Assembly: GCA_902571135.1 (NCBI GenBank)
Contig: CACGAU010000008.1
Span: 1 to 64,000 of the forward strand
Direction of reading: 5' to 3'
DNA: 64,000 nucleotides
DNA from: an uncultured Pelagibacteraceae bacterium
Lineage (GTDB): Bacteria; Pseudomonadota; Alphaproteobacteria; Pelagibacterales; Pelagibacteraceae
Numbering within the stretch: position 1 is the first letter of the stretch; each line of letters opens with the position of its first letter. The notes beneath the pieces were generated by a model. The model had not been told where the DNA came from. It saw nothing but the letters and a program-made list of their open reading frames with translations, and did no database searches. This document shows, piece after piece, positions 26,743 through 37,454 of this stretch. The position numbers and the translations under genes were made by a program.

Positions 26743-27841
26743 AGTAAAAAAAAGAAAAATACTTTTACTTCCTGGTGATGGTATTGGTCCAGAGGTAATA
26801 GCTGAGGTAAAAAAAATTATTAACTGGTTTAATGATAAAAAATCTTTAGATTTTGAAATTGATCAGGAGCTAGTTGGTGGTTGTTCTTATGATAAACATG
26901 GTACCCCAATTACTGATGAGGTTTTTTACAAAGCACTAGAAAGTGAAGTAATTATGCTTGGAGCAGTTGGTGGTCCTACATGGGATAACCTAGAATTTTC
27001 CAAAAAACCAGAAAGAGCATTATTAAAACTTAGAAAAGAATTAAAGCTTTTTGCTAACTTAAGGCCTGCAATTTGTTTTAAACAATTAGTCGATGCTTCA
27101 ACTCTAAAGCCAGAAGTAGTTTCAGGACTAGATATAATGATAGTAAGAGAGTTAACGGGTGGTATATATTTTGGTGAACCTAGAGGAATTAAGCCAATTG
27201 AAAATGGAGAAAGAAAAGGAATTAATACGCACACTTATACGACTAGTGAAATTACTAGAGTAGCTAGGATTGCTTTTGATTTAGCTAGAAAAAGATCAAA
27301 CAAGGTTACTTCGTGTGAAAAATCAAATGTGATGGAAGCAGGACAATTGTGGAAAGAAGAAGTCCAAGAACTTCATGAAAAAGAATTCAAAGATGTAGAA
27401 TTAAGTCATATGTTAGCAGACAATTGTGCTATGCAGCTTTTAAGAAATCCAAAACAATTTGATGTAATTGTAACAGATAATTTGTTTGGAGATATGTTGT
27501 CAGACCAAGCTTCAATGTTAACGGGATCTTTAGGTCTTTTACCATCAGCATCTTTAGGCGCAAAAAATAAAGATGGTGAGATGAGAGCGATGTACGAGCC
27601 TATACACGGGTCAGCTCCAGATATAGCTGGTAAAGGGATAGCAAATCCAATCGCTTCTATTTTGAGCTTTGCTATGGCACTAAGATATTCTTTAGATCTT
27701 GATAAAGAAGCAGATATTTTAGAAAAAGCAGTTCAAGATGTTTTAAATGATGGGTTAAGAACTAAAGATATAATGTCAGAGGGCATGAAAGAGACTTCCA
27801 CGTCAGCAATGGGTGATGCGATAATTTCAAAATTGCAATAA
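26735..27841 (+). CDS. leuB: 3-isopropylmalate dehydrogenase
   Basis: This 368-residue NAD-dependent decarboxylating dehydrogenase produces 2-ketoisocaproate. Visible motifs are [11 protein letters not shown], the substrate-binding [29 protein letters not shown] with the metal-binding aspartates, and [18 protein letters not shown] for NAD. It ends the leucine genes. The DMSP cluster begins 26 bp later on the same strand. Confidence 0.97.
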   Translation: MIKVKKRKILLLPGDGIGPEVIAEVKKIINWFNDKKSLDFEIDQELVGGCSYDKHGTPITDEVFYKALESEVIMLGAVGGPTWDNLEFSKKPERALLKLRKELKLFANLRPAICFKQLVDASTLKPEVVSGLDIMIVRELTGGIYFGEPRGIKPIENGERKGINTHTYTTSEITRVARIAFDLARKRSNKVTSCEKSNVMEAGQLWKEEVQELHEKEFKDVELSHMLADNCAMQLLRNPKQFDVIVTDNLFGDMLSDQASMLTGSLGLLPSASLGAKNKDGEMRAMYEPIHGSAPDIAGKGIANPIASILSFAMALRYSLDLDKEADILEKAVQDVLNDGLRTKDIMSEGMKETSTSAMGDAIISKLQ

Positions 27842-27867
27842 AACTAGAATTATTCTAAGCTTTAAAT

Positions 27868-29631
27868 ATGCCAAGTTACACCGCACCAGTAAAAGATATG
27901 ATGTTTCTCTTTGAAAAATTAAGAGATAATAAGAATTATAATGAGCTTGAAAAATATAATGAGGTGAGTGCTGATCTTGTTAAAGATATTTTAGAAGAAG
28001 CAGCTAAAATAAATCAAAATTTAATTTTACCTCTTGCTAAAGCAGGTGATGAAAATCCAGCAATTTTAGAAAATGGTGTTGTCAGAACACCACCGGGTTA
28101 CAAAGAGGCATATCAGAAATATATTGAAGATGGTTGGACATCATTGTCTTGTGATCCTAAATATGGAGGCCAAGGAATGCCAAAAACAGTAAGTGCATTC
28201 TTTGATGAAATGCTTTCCTCAGCTAGTTTGTCATTTAAATTATATAGTGAACTTAGTATTGGTGCCTATAATTGTATTAATCATCATGCTTCAGATGAAA
28301 TAAAAGATAAATATTTACCAAAGATTGTTGAGGGTAAATGGAGTGGCACTATGTGTTTAACAGAACCAGTCTGTGGTACAGATTTAGGTTTGTTAAAAAC
28401 CAAAGCCATCAAACAATCTGATGACACCTATAAAATTAGTGGTCAAAAGATTTTTATAACTTCTGGTGACCATGACTTAACTGAAAATATTATTCATTTA
28501 GTTTTAGCAAGATCAACGGACTCTCCTGCGGGCACTAAAGGAATTAGTTTATTTTTAGTACCAAAATTTATTGTAAATGAAGATGGTAGTGTTGGTCAAA
28601 GAAATGGAATTTCGACAGGATCTATAGAGAGTAAAATGGGAATAAAGGGATCAGCAACATGTGTGTTAAATTTTGATGAAGCAACTGGTTATATGATTGG
28701 TAACAAAGACAAAGGTCTTAGTGCCATGTTTACCATGATGAACCTTGAGAGAATAGTGGTAGGCATTCAAGGTTTAGGAATTTCTGAAATTGCGTATCAA
28801 AACTCACTTGCTTATGCAAAAGAGAGAAAGCAAGGAAAAACAAATAATTCAAAATCTACAAATGGTGCAGACTTTATAATTGATCATGCGGATATTAGAA
28901 GATCTTTACTTAATATGAAGTCAATTATTGAGGGAGAAAGAGCTTTATGTTTTTGGTTATCACAACAAACTGAAGTGAGTCTTTATCATCCTGATGAAAA
29001 GATTAAACAAGAAGCTTTGGATTATGTTTCATTGATGACACCAGTTGTTAAATCATTATTTACAGATTTAGCTATGGAAATTACGAATGACGCGATGCAA
29101 ATACATGGCGGATATGGTTATACTAAAGACCAAGGAATAGAGCAGTTATATAGAGATAATCGTATTACCCCAATCTATGAAGGTACAAATTCTGTTCAGG
29201 CAGCAGATTTAGTGTTTAGGAAACTATCTAATAAAAATGGTGATGTTATCAATAAGTTTTTAGATATGGTTAAATCTGAATGCGATAGTAAGAATGAAAA
29301 AGTAAAAACATTTTCAAAAGAATTAAATTATTATTTAGATATTTTGTTTAAGTTTACAGATTGGGTTAAGGATAAACATAAAATAGAAAAAGACGATGTA
29401 AGTGCTGCAGCAAATGATTACTTGAGAAGTCTGGGATACGTTTCAATTGCTTATGCTTGGATCAAAATTTTAGATGTAAGTTTTAATGATTTTGATAAAA
29501 ATAAAGAATTTTATAGCGATAAAATAAATACCGCAAAATTTTATTTCGATAAGGTATTGCCTAGAGCTGAGTATCATTACAAATCTGCTATTTCAGGAAG
29601 CTCTAACATAATGAATTTTAAGTTTAATTAA
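27868..29631 (+). CDS. dmdC: 3-methylmercaptopropionyl-CoA dehydrogenase
   Basis: A 587-residue member of the long acyl-CoA dehydrogenase subfamily, the usual size of DmdC (about 590). It should oxidise methylmercaptopropionyl-CoA to methylthioacryloyl-CoA with FAD. It shows CLTEPVCGTDLG, the FAD/substrate segment KISGQKIFITSGDHD, and the catalytic base E438 in IYEGTNSVQ. The assignment to DmdC rather than a general acyl-CoA dehydrogenase rests on length and on dmdB and dmdA downstream. Confidence 0.88.
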   Translation: MPSYTAPVKDMMFLFEKLRDNKNYNELEKYNEVSADLVKDILEEAAKINQNLILPLAKAGDENPAILENGVVRTPPGYKEAYQKYIEDGWTSLSCDPKYGGQGMPKTVSAFFDEMLSSASLSFKLYSELSIGAYNCINHHASDEIKDKYLPKIVEGKWSGTMCLTEPVCGTDLGLLKTKAIKQSDDTYKISGQKIFITSGDHDLTENIIHLVLARSTDSPAGTKGISLFLVPKFIVNEDGSVGQRNGISTGSIESKMGIKGSATCVLNFDEATGYMIGNKDKGLSAMFTMMNLERIVVGIQGLGISEIAYQNSLAYAKERKQGKTNNSKSTNGADFIIDHADIRRSLLNMKSIIEGERALCFWLSQQTEVSLYHPDEKIKQEALDYVSLMTPVVKSLFTDLAMEITNDAMQIHGGYGYTKDQGIEQLYRDNRITPIYEGTNSVQAADLVFRKLSNKNGDVINKFLDMVKSECDSKNEKVKTFSKELNYYLDILFKFTDWVKDKHKIEKDDVSAAANDYLRSLGYVSIAYAWIKILDVSFNDFDKNKEFYSDKINTAKFYFDKVLPRAEYHYKSAISGSSNIMNFKFN

Positions 29632-29633
29632 TA

Positions 29634-31250
29634 ATGAATCATTACGAGACAAATTTAGATAAAAATAAAGCGAACTACGTTCCACTTACCCCACTAACGT
29701 TTCTTAAAAGAGCAAGGGAAATTTATCCAAATTATGAAGCTATAATTTATGAAGATAGGAAATATACTTGGGAGGAAGTTTACAAAAGAGCTGTAAAATT
29801 TGCTAGCGCACTGTCAAAAATTGGAATTAAAAAAGGAGATACAGTTTCGTTTTTGGCCTTCAATACACCTGAGATTTTCGAAGGACATTACTCAGTACCT
29901 ATGGCAGGTGCAGTATTGAATACAATTAATATAAGACTAGATGCAAATACAATTTCATATATTTTAGATCACAGCGATGCAAAGGTGCTAGTAGTTGATA
30001 GACAATTGCATGGAGAAGTTAAGAAAGCATTAAAAACTTTAAATAAGAAAATTACAATAATTGATATAGATGATAAAAATGCTGATCAATCGAAATTAGA
30101 AAAAATTGGCGATTTAGAATATGAAAGTTTTTTAAATACAGGTGATGAAAATTTCGATTGGCAAATGCCAGAGGATGAATGGCAAGCAATATCATTAAGC
30201 TATACGTCAGGTACTACAGGAAATCCCAAAGGAGTAGTTTATCATCATAGAGGTGCATATTTAATGTCTACAGGAAGTTCGGTAGCTTGGAACATGCCAA
30301 ATAGATTAAATTTTTTAACAGTGGTTCCAATGTTTCATTGTAACGGTTGGTGTTATCCATGGACAGTTCCAATGTTAAATGGAAGGACAATTTGTTTAAG
30401 AAATATTGATATAAAAAAAATTTTTGAATTAATCGATAAATATGAAGTAACTCATTTTGGTGGTGCCCCAATAGTATTAAATATGATTACAGGAGCTCCT
30501 GAAAGTGACAAAAAAAAATTAAAACAAAAAGTTTATGTTTTGACTGCTGGAGCGCCTCCACCGAGTATAATTTTCAAAAAAATGAGAGCATTAGGTTTTG
30601 AAGTTATGCATGTATACGGCTTAACAGAAACTTATGGACATGTTACTCAGTGTGCGTGGAATGATGAATGGAACAATTTCGATGAGGAAAAACAAAATGA
30701 AATTAAGGCTAGGCAAGGTGTAAGATATCCAAATACCGAAGGTGTAGTTGTTTTGGATCCAGAAACAATGAAAGAAGTTCCTAAAGATGGAAAAACAATT
30801 GGTGAAATTATGATTAGAGGGAATGTCGTAATGAAAGGTTACTTTAAAGACAAAGATGCTACCGATAAAGCTATGAAAGATGGATGGTTTCATAGTGGTG
30901 ATTTAGCTGTAATGCATCCTGATGGGTATGTAAAAATACAAGATAGATCAAAAGATATAATTATTTCCGGAGGTGAAAATATTTCCTCAATTGAAATAGA
31001 AAATACACTTTCTAAACATCCATCAGTTTCTATTGCGGCAGTTGTTGCTAAACCTGACGAAAAATGGGGAGAAGTTCCTTGTGCATTTATTGAAATGGTT
31101 AAAGATAAGCCGGTATCAGAAAAAGAATTAATTGATTTTTGTAAAGAAACTTTAGCGGGATTTAAAGTTCCCAAGAAAGTTGTCTTCTGTGAGTTGCCAA
31201 AAACTTCGACAGGAAAAATACAAAAGTTTGAATTAAGAAAACAAGTTTAG
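29634..31250 (+). CDS. dmdB: 3-methylmercaptopropionate-CoA ligase
   Basis: A 538-residue adenylate-forming enzyme that activates methylmercaptopropionate to its CoA thioester. It has the P-loop SYTSGTTGNPKGVVYHH, HVYGLTETYG, the hinge region HSGDLAVMHPDGYVKIQDRSKD (split here: DLAVMHPDGY and DRSKD) and the catalytic lysine K528 in STGKIQKFELRK. It starts 2 bp after dmdC. Related medium-chain acyl-CoA ligases share these motifs; the cluster decides the name. Confidence 0.88.
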   Translation: MNHYETNLDKNKANYVPLTPLTFLKRAREIYPNYEAIIYEDRKYTWEEVYKRAVKFASALSKIGIKKGDTVSFLAFNTPEIFEGHYSVPMAGAVLNTINIRLDANTISYILDHSDAKVLVVDRQLHGEVKKALKTLNKKITIIDIDDKNADQSKLEKIGDLEYESFLNTGDENFDWQMPEDEWQAISLSYTSGTTGNPKGVVYHHRGAYLMSTGSSVAWNMPNRLNFLTVVPMFHCNGWCYPWTVPMLNGRTICLRNIDIKKIFELIDKYEVTHFGGAPIVLNMITGAPESDKKKLKQKVYVLTAGAPPPSIIFKKMRALGFEVMHVYGLTETYGHVTQCAWNDEWNNFDEEKQNEIKARQGVRYPNTEGVVVLDPETMKEVPKDGKTIGEIMIRGNVVMKGYFKDKDATDKAMKDGWFHSGDLAVMHPDGYVKIQDRSKDIIISGGENISSIEIENTLSKHPSVSIAAVVAKPDEKWGEVPCAFIEMVKDKPVSEKELIDFCKETLAGFKVPKKVVFCELPKTSTGKIQKFELRKQV

Positions 31251-31257
31251 GTAATTT

Positions 31258-32034
31258 TTGAATTTTCAATTGGAAAATAAAAATGTCTATGCGTCTGATG
31301 CAGGACAGGGTATTGATCAAAATAAAGAAACAATAGTATTTCTTCATGGAAGTGGTCTTTCGCATATTGTTTGGTCTCTAACTGAACAGTTTTTTTCAAA
31401 TAATAATTTTAACGTATTATCTATAGATTTACCCGGTCATGGTAATTCAGATGGCCCTTGCTTAGATAGTATTGAAAAAATAGCTGATTGGTTAGAACGG
31501 GTTTTTAACGAACTAAATCTAAATAATTTAACTTTAATTGGTCATTCCCAAGGTTGCTTGGAGATACTTGAATATGCTCACAAATATAAAGATAGATTAA
31601 AAAAATTAGTCTTTATTGGAGGCTCAAATAAAATGCCAGTACATCCAGATTTAATTGATCTAGCAAAAAATGGGGACTCCGATGCAGTTAAATTAATGAT
31701 GAAGTGGGGTTATGAGGGTTCAAAAAGATTTATTGGAGGTAACCCAGTAGAAAAAATAATACAATCACCTCGAGATATAAGAGACATACTGGCGGTAGAC
31801 CTTGTTGCATGCAATAATTACAAAAATGGTTCTGATGCTGCTAAATTAATACAACTCCCATCAATGTTTATTTTTGGTTCTTTAGATAAGATGGTAAATC
31901 TAGAAGCAGGAAAAAAATTTTCTAGTCTAATTAACAACTCATCTACACACATAATCGAGGGTTGTGGTCATATGATTATGATTGAAAAAGCATTTGAAAT
32001 GAGAGACAAAGTTTTAGAATTTTTGAAAAAATGA
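31258..32034 (+). CDS. Alpha/beta hydrolase of the DMSP cluster, unassigned
   Basis: 258 residues from a TTG start at 31258. The full triad is visible: S97 in GHSQG, D210 in FGSLDKMV and H238 in [18 protein letters not shown] provides the oxyanion region. It starts 7 bp after dmdB and shares a 4 bp ATGA overlap with dmdA, so it is translated with the pathway. I see no crotonase-type DmdD in the window. A thioesterase or hydrolase role on a pathway intermediate is an inference. Other possibilities are an esterase or a repair enzyme for side products. Confidence 0.8.
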   Translation: MNFQLENKNVYASDAGQGIDQNKETIVFLHGSGLSHIVWSLTEQFFSNNNFNVLSIDLPGHGNSDGPCLDSIEKIADWLERVFNELNLNNLTLIGHSQGCLEILEYAHKYKDRLKKLVFIGGSNKMPVHPDLIDLAKNGDSDAVKLMMKWGYEGSKRFIGGNPVEKIIQSPRDIRDILAVDLVACNNYKNGSDAAKLIQLPSMFIFGSLDKMVNLEAGKKFSSLINNSSTHIIEGCGHMIMIEKAFEMRDKVLEFLKK

Positions 32035-33140
32035 AAAACTTTTTAATTGCAAAATCAAGAAGACTTAGAGGTACTCCATATACTTCTCGAATTGAAGAAC
32101 AAGGTGTTACAGCTTATACAATTTATAACCATATGTTGCTTCCAGCTGCCTTTGGTTCAATTGAAGAATCTTACCATCATTTAAAAGAGCATGTTCAGAT
32201 CTGGGATGTAGCAGCTGAAAGACAGGTAGAAATTTCAGGAAAAGATTCTTCAAAACTAGTTCAGCTAATGACTTGTAGAGATTTATCAAAGTCTAAAGAT
32301 GGAAGATGTTATTATTGTCCGATTATAGATGATAATGCTGGATTAATTAATGATCCAGTTGTTTTAAGAATTAATGAAAATAAATGGTGGATTTCTATTG
32401 CAGATACGGACGTAATATTATTTGCAAAAGGATTAGCAATTGGAAATAAATTTGATGTTGAAATCATAGAGCCAAAAGTTGATATCATGGCTGTACAAGG
32501 TCCAAAATCATTTAAATTGATGGAAAAAGTATTTGGAGAACAGATTACAAAATTAAAATTTTTTGGTTTTGATTATTTTGAATTTGGAGGTGCAAAACAC
32601 CTTATCGCACAATCTGGATGGTCTAAACAAGGAGGCTATGAAGTGTATGTTCAAAATACAGAAGCAGGCTTAAAACTGTATGATCATTTATTTGAAATTG
32701 GAAAAGAATTAAATGTTAAACCAGGATGTCCTAATTTGATTGAACGAATAGAAAGTGGACTGTTATCTCATGGTAATGATATGGATAATGGAGATAATCC
32801 TTATGAATGTGGTTTCGATAAATATATTAACATAGATAGTGATGTTATCTTTTTAGGAAAAGAAAAACTAAAGATAATTAAATCTGAGGGAATAAATAAA
32901 AAATTAATGGGAGTTAAATTTGATATAGAGAAAATAAGTTTAACAGGATCTTTAGATCTTACTGATGATCAGAACAACATCGTTGGAGAATTACGGTCAG
33001 CATGCTATTCACCACATTTTAAAAAAGTGATTGGTATTGCTATGATGAAAAAATCACATTGGAATGTAGACCAGAAGGTAAAAGCAAGCATAAATGGTGA
33101 TATTTGCAGTGGTAAAGTTTGCGATTTACCTTTTATTTAG
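32031..33140 (+). CDS. dmdA: DMSP demethylase DmdA
   Basis: A 369-residue protein of the GcvT/aminomethyltransferase fold that moves a methyl group from dimethylsulfoniopropionate to tetrahydrofolate, leaving methylmercaptopropionate. The N-terminus ([18 protein letters not shown]), [26 protein letters not shown] and the C-terminus GKVCDLPFI match, from memory, the characterised SAR11 DmdA, which has the same length. It ends the four-gene cluster; asd follows after 15 bp. Confidence 0.97.
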   Translation: MKNFLIAKSRRLRGTPYTSRIEEQGVTAYTIYNHMLLPAAFGSIEESYHHLKEHVQIWDVAAERQVEISGKDSSKLVQLMTCRDLSKSKDGRCYYCPIIDDNAGLINDPVVLRINENKWWISIADTDVILFAKGLAIGNKFDVEIIEPKVDIMAVQGPKSFKLMEKVFGEQITKLKFFGFDYFEFGGAKHLIAQSGWSKQGGYEVYVQNTEAGLKLYDHLFEIGKELNVKPGCPNLIERIESGLLSHGNDMDNGDNPYECGFDKYINIDSDVIFLGKEKLKIIKSEGINKKLMGVKFDIEKISLTGSLDLTDDQNNIVGELRSACYSPHFKKVIGIAMMKKSHWNVDQKVKASINGDICSGKVCDLPFI

Positions 33141-33155
33141 TATAACAGCTTTAAA

Positions 33156-34151
33156 ATGAACATAGCTATAGTAGGTGCAACAGGAAATGTTGGTAGAAAA
33201 ACTCTTGAAGTATTTGATAAAAAAAACTTCAAGTTTGATGATCTATATTTAGTTGCCTCAGAAAAAAGTGCGGGAAAAAAAATCTCTTTTAGAGATAAAG
33301 AGTATGTTATTGAAAATTTAGAGACATATGATTTTTCAAAAGCAGATATAACTTTTTTTGCAGCTGGAGGAAAAATTGCTGAAAAATATGCAGAAAAAGC
33401 TGCCAAGCACACAATTGTAATTGATAATTCGAGTTTTTTTAGAATGGATCCAGATGTTCCATTGATCGTCCCACAAGTGAATGCAGCTGAAATTAAAAAT
33501 ATGAAAAAAAATATTATTGCAAATCCAAATTGTTCTACAGCACAACTTGTTATAGCACTTAAACCACTACATAATTTGTTCAAAATTAAAAGAGTTGTAG
33601 TTTCAACTTACCAATCTGTTTCAGGTGGTGGCAAAAGTCCAATGGACGAATTAATAGATCAAACTAAACAATATTTAGATGGAAAAAAAATAGAGTCAAA
33701 AAATTTTACTAAACAAATCGCTTTTAATGTTATTCCACATATCGATGTTTTTGCTGATGATGGATATACAAAAGAAGAATTAAAAATGACAAATGAAACA
33801 AAAAAAATATTAGATGATACAATAGAACTTACAGCTACATGTGTAAGAATTCCTGTTTTAGTTTCTCATTCAGAGTCTGTTAATATAGAATTTGAAAAAC
33901 CATATACTTTAGAAAAAGTGAGAGATGTTTTAAGTAAAGCAGATGGTTGTGAGGTTATTGATAAAAGAGAAAATGGAGGTTATAGCACACCATTTGAAGC
34001 AGCTGGGAGTGATGAGACATATATATCTAGAATTAGAGAAGACAAAACTAAAAAAAATTCATTAAATTTGTGGATTGTATCAGATAACTTACTTAGAGGT
34101 GCAGCACTTAATTCCGTTGAAATTGCTGAAACAATTATTAACTCAAAATAA
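33156..34151 (+). CDS. asd: Aspartate-semialdehyde dehydrogenase
   Basis: This 331-residue enzyme reduces aspartyl phosphate to the semialdehyde, the branch point for lysine, threonine and methionine. It shows GATGNVGRKTLEV for NADPH and the nucleophile C126 in NPNCSTAQ. YQSVSGGGKSPMDEL belongs to the active site. It lies between dmdA and sdhC with short gaps on both sides. Confidence 0.96.
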   Translation: MNIAIVGATGNVGRKTLEVFDKKNFKFDDLYLVASEKSAGKKISFRDKEYVIENLETYDFSKADITFFAAGGKIAEKYAEKAAKHTIVIDNSSFFRMDPDVPLIVPQVNAAEIKNMKKNIIANPNCSTAQLVIALKPLHNLFKIKRVVVSTYQSVSGGGKSPMDELIDQTKQYLDGKKIESKNFTKQIAFNVIPHIDVFADDGYTKEELKMTNETKKILDDTIELTATCVRIPVLVSHSESVNIEFEKPYTLEKVRDVLSKADGCEVIDKRENGGYSTPFEAAGSDETYISRIREDKTKKNSLNLWIVSDNLLRGAALNSVEIAETIINSK

Positions 34152-34154
34152 AAT

Positions 34155-34535
34155 ATGGAAGACAGACCTTTATCACCACACATACAGATTTATAAATGGC
34201 ATATTTCTTCATTAGTATCTATTTCACATAGAATTACAGGAATAATTAATTTTTTTGCAATTACTTTAATTTGTATTTGGTTTGCATTAATGCTTCTAGG
34301 AGAAAGTAATTATCAAACTATTAAAATTTTTTTAGAAACTTTTTTAGGTAAATTTATTTTAATTGGAATAACTTGGTCATTTAGTTTTCAAATGTTAAGT
34401 GAAGTAAGACACTTGATTATGGATTTGGGTTATGGATTTGAATTACAAACAACAAAAATTACAGGTTTGTTAGTTATTTTTGGTTCGATTGTTGTAACTA
34501 TCTTAATTTATTTAATTGGCAGAGGATTAATATAA
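34155..34535 (+). CDS. sdhC: Succinate dehydrogenase cytochrome b subunit SdhC, without the usual heme histidine
   Basis: A 126-residue membrane anchor with three helices. The quinone-site signature SISHR (S22, H25, R26) is intact, and RHLIMDLG (R85, H86) is present. The axial heme ligand, a histidine seven residues before that His (His84 in E. coli), is Q79 here, within SFQMLSEVRH. It overlaps sdhD by one base. Family identity is firm from the motifs and from the sdhCDAB order. Confidence 0.92.
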   Translation: MEDRPLSPHIQIYKWHISSLVSISHRITGIINFFAITLICIWFALMLLGESNYQTIKIFLETFLGKFILIGITWSFSFQMLSEVRHLIMDLGYGFELQTTKITGLLVIFGSIVVTILIYLIGRGLI

Positions 34536-34864
34536 TGCTTCCAGTAACAAAAAAATGGTTATTCTTAAAAATTAGTTCTGCAATCTTATTACCTTTAATG
34601 CTTTGGTTTATTATAAATTTAGTGAATATCTATGATAAAAGTTATTTTGAAATAGTGAATTTTTTAACAACACAACCATCTAAATTCCTAATTGGATTAT
34701 TTTTAGTTATTGCTTATTTTTTTTCAGCTTTAACTATAAGTGAGGTTTTTGAAGACTATATTAACGATAAAAAAACCAAAAATGCCGCAAACAAAGTCCT
34801 AAATTTTTTTGCTATAACAATCCCAGTAATTACAATAATTGTAATTTTTAACTTAAATACATGA
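34535..34864 (+). CDS. sdhD: Succinate dehydrogenase membrane anchor SdhD, without any histidine
   Basis: A 109-residue anchor with three hydrophobic helices. The family motif ends in DY (D74-Y75, the quinone-site tyrosine of E. coli Y83). Eleven residues before that Asp, where E. coli has the heme ligand His71, this protein has F63. There is no histidine in the whole protein. It overlaps sdhA by 4 bp (ATGA). The assignment rests on position, size, hydrophobicity and the EDY motif. Confidence 0.88.
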   Translation: MLPVTKKWLFLKISSAILLPLMLWFIINLVNIYDKSYFEIVNFLTTQPSKFLIGLFLVIAYFFSALTISEVFEDYINDKKTKNAANKVLNFFAITIPVITIIVIFNLNT

Positions 34865-36636
34865 AAGCATATAATATTATAGACCATGAGTACGATGTTG
34901 TTGTACTTGGTGCAGGTGGATCAGGTTTAAGAGCGGCAGTAGGGCTCAGCGAAGCTGGCTTAAAAACAGCTTGTATCTCAAAAGTATTTCCTACCAGAAG
35001 TCATACATCAGCTGCACAAGGCGGAATATCAGCAGCACTAGGAAACATGGGAGAAGATGATTGGAGATGGCACATGTATGACACTGTAAAAGGTGCAGAT
35101 TGGTTAGGTGATCAAGATAGTATTGAATATCTTTGTAAAGAAGCACCTAAAGCAGTTTTAGAATTAGAGAAATATGGAGTTCCATTTAGCAGAACTGAAG
35201 AAGGAAAAATTTATCAAAGACCATTTGGTGGAATGACAAAAAATTATGGAAATGGAATAGTTCAAAGAACTTGTGCGGCAGCTGATAGAACAGGACATGC
35301 TATTTTACACACATTATATGGACAAGCGTTAAAGCATAATACAGAATTTTTTATAGAATATTTTGCATTAGATTTGTTGATGAAGAATGGCGAATGCAAA
35401 GGTCTAATTGCTTGGAATTTGAATGATGGCACAATTCACAGATTTAGAGCGCACACAGTAATTATTGCTACAGGTGGTTATGGAAAAGTTTATTATTCAG
35501 CAACATCAGCACATACTTGCACTGGTGATGGTAATGCAATGGTTTTAAGAGCTGGACTGCCGCTTCAGGATATGGAGTTTGTTCAATTTCACCCAACAGG
35601 AATTTATGGCCACGGCACATTAATAACAGAAGGTGCGCGAGGAGAAGGGGGTTATCTTACAAATTCTAAAGGTGAAAGATTTATGGAAAGATATGCTCCA
35701 AATGCAAAAGATTTAGCATCAAGAGATGTTGTTAGCAGATCTATGTCTATTGAGATTAATGAGGGAAGAGGTGTTGGAAAAGATCAAGACCATGTTCATT
35801 TGAACCTAAGTCACTTAGATAAAGATATTATTGAAAGCAGGCTTCCTGGAATTACTGATGCAGCGAGATTATTTGCAAATGTAGATGTAACTAAAGAACC
35901 AATTCCTGTTGTGCCAACAGTTCATTATAATATGGGTGGTATTCCAACAAACTATAAAGCAGAAGTATTGACTGTAAATGGCTCAGAAAAAACTGTTCCA
36001 GGTTTAATGGCTATAGGAGAAGCGGCATGTGTCTCTGTTCACGGAGCAAATAGACTTGGTTCTAATTCTTTAATTGATTTAGTAGTATTTGGAAGAGCAG
36101 CAGCAAAAAGAGCAGCTGAATTAGTTAAGCCAGGAACACCTCATGAAGAAATTCCAGAGTCAGAAACACAAAAATGTTTAGATAGATTTGATAAACTTAG
36201 AAATGCACAAGGAAATAATAGTACTGCAGAACTTAGACTTTCAATGCAAAAAACCATGCAGTCGAAATGTGCAGTTTTTAGAACTGAAAAAAATCTTAAA
36301 GAAGGTGTTGATGAGATTAAAAAAACCTATGATGGTATGGACTCAATTTCAGTCAAAGATAGGTCTTTAGTATTTAATACTGATTTAGTTGAAACATTAG
36401 AATTTGATAATTTAATAAGACAAGCAGTAACTACTGTAGAATCTGCATATCATAGAAAAGAGAGCAGAGGTGCTCACGCGAGAGACGACTATCCAAAAAG
36501 AGATGATGAAAAGTTTATGCAACACACTCTTGCTTGGTGTGATGGAAAAAATACAAAGATTAGTTACAGAGCAGTACACAAATCAACTTTAACAAACGAA
36601 GTTCAATATTTTCCACCACAAGAGCGAGTATATTAA
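34861..36636 (+). CDS. sdhA: Succinate dehydrogenase flavoprotein subunit
   Basis: A 591-residue subunit with covalent FAD that oxidises succinate to fumarate. It has [10 protein letters not shown] for FAD, the flavin-linking histidine in [17 protein letters not shown] and GARGEGGYL at the active site, and [11 protein letters not shown] near the C-terminal domain. The sequence is complete and ordinary, unlike the membrane anchors. It overlaps sdhB by one base. Confidence 0.98.
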   Translation: MKAYNIIDHEYDVVVLGAGGSGLRAAVGLSEAGLKTACISKVFPTRSHTSAAQGGISAALGNMGEDDWRWHMYDTVKGADWLGDQDSIEYLCKEAPKAVLELEKYGVPFSRTEEGKIYQRPFGGMTKNYGNGIVQRTCAAADRTGHAILHTLYGQALKHNTEFFIEYFALDLLMKNGECKGLIAWNLNDGTIHRFRAHTVIIATGGYGKVYYSATSAHTCTGDGNAMVLRAGLPLQDMEFVQFHPTGIYGHGTLITEGARGEGGYLTNSKGERFMERYAPNAKDLASRDVVSRSMSIEINEGRGVGKDQDHVHLNLSHLDKDIIESRLPGITDAARLFANVDVTKEPIPVVPTVHYNMGGIPTNYKAEVLTVNGSEKTVPGLMAIGEAACVSVHGANRLGSNSLIDLVVFGRAAAKRAAELVKPGTPHEEIPESETQKCLDRFDKLRNAQGNNSTAELRLSMQKTMQSKCAVFRTEKNLKEGVDEIKKTYDGMDSISVKDRSLVFNTDLVETLEFDNLIRQAVTTVESAYHRKESRGAHARDDYPKRDDEKFMQHTLAWCDGKNTKISYRAVHKSTLTNEVQYFPPQERVY

Positions 36637-37415
36637 TGGTTCAGCTAAGCTTACCTAAAAATTCAGAGGTTAAAAAAGGCAAATATTTTAAAGACAAAAC
36701 TGGATCTAAAAATTTAAGAAAAGTAAATATTTATAGATGGGATCCATCGACAGAGGAAAATCCTAGGATTGATACATACGAAGTTGATATGAATAATTGT
36801 CCATCTAAGGTGCTAGATATTTTAAATAAAATTAAAAACGAAATTGATCCTACATTGGCCTATAGACGGTCTTGTGCTCACGGTGTTTGTGGTTCTTGTG
36901 CTATGAATATGGGAGGAAAAAATGGACTAGCCTGCACGACTCCTCATGCAGAGATAAACGGTGACATCGATATTTATCCTCTACCTCATTTAAAAGTTAA
37001 AAGAGATTTGATTGGTGATTTAGATGGCTTATACAAACAATATCAATCTATTGAACCTTGGTTAAAAAATAACTCAACAAAACAGACAACAGAAATTTAT
37101 CAGTCTAAAGAAGACAGAGCAAAACTTGATGGTGCTTACGAATGCATTATGTGTGCTTGCTGTTCTACATCTTGCCCAAGTTATTGGTGGAATGGAGATA
37201 AATATTTAGGTCCAGCAGTTCTGCTACAAGCTTATAGATGGATTATTGATAGTAGAGATGAAGAGAGAAAAGCTAGATTAAAAAAAGTTTCAGATGAATT
37301 AAAATTATATAGATGCCATACAATATTAAATTGTACAAATGCATGTCCTAAGGGCTTGAATCCAGCAAAAGCTATAGCTGAAATAAAAAAAATGTTAGCA
37401 ACAGCTAATGTTTAA
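36636..37415 (+). CDS. sdhB: Succinate dehydrogenase iron-sulfur subunit
   Basis: A 259-residue subunit with all three Fe-S cluster motifs: [12 protein letters not shown] plus C later for [2Fe-2S], [12 protein letters not shown] for [4Fe-4S], and [17 protein letters not shown] for [3Fe-4S]. It relays electrons from FAD to quinone at the SdhC/D interface. It ends the sdhCDAB operon, with mmsA 39 bp downstream. Confidence 0.98.
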   Translation: MVQLSLPKNSEVKKGKYFKDKTGSKNLRKVNIYRWDPSTEENPRIDTYEVDMNNCPSKVLDILNKIKNEIDPTLAYRRSCAHGVCGSCAMNMGGKNGLACTTPHAEINGDIDIYPLPHLKVKRDLIGDLDGLYKQYQSIEPWLKNNSTKQTTEIYQSKEDRAKLDGAYECIMCACCSTSCPSYWWNGDKYLGPAVLLQAYRWIIDSRDEERKARLKKVSDELKLYRCHTILNCTNACPKGLNPAKAIAEIKKMLATANV

Positions 37416-37454
37416 ATAGACTATTCGATATTTTTGATCTAAAACACCGTATTC

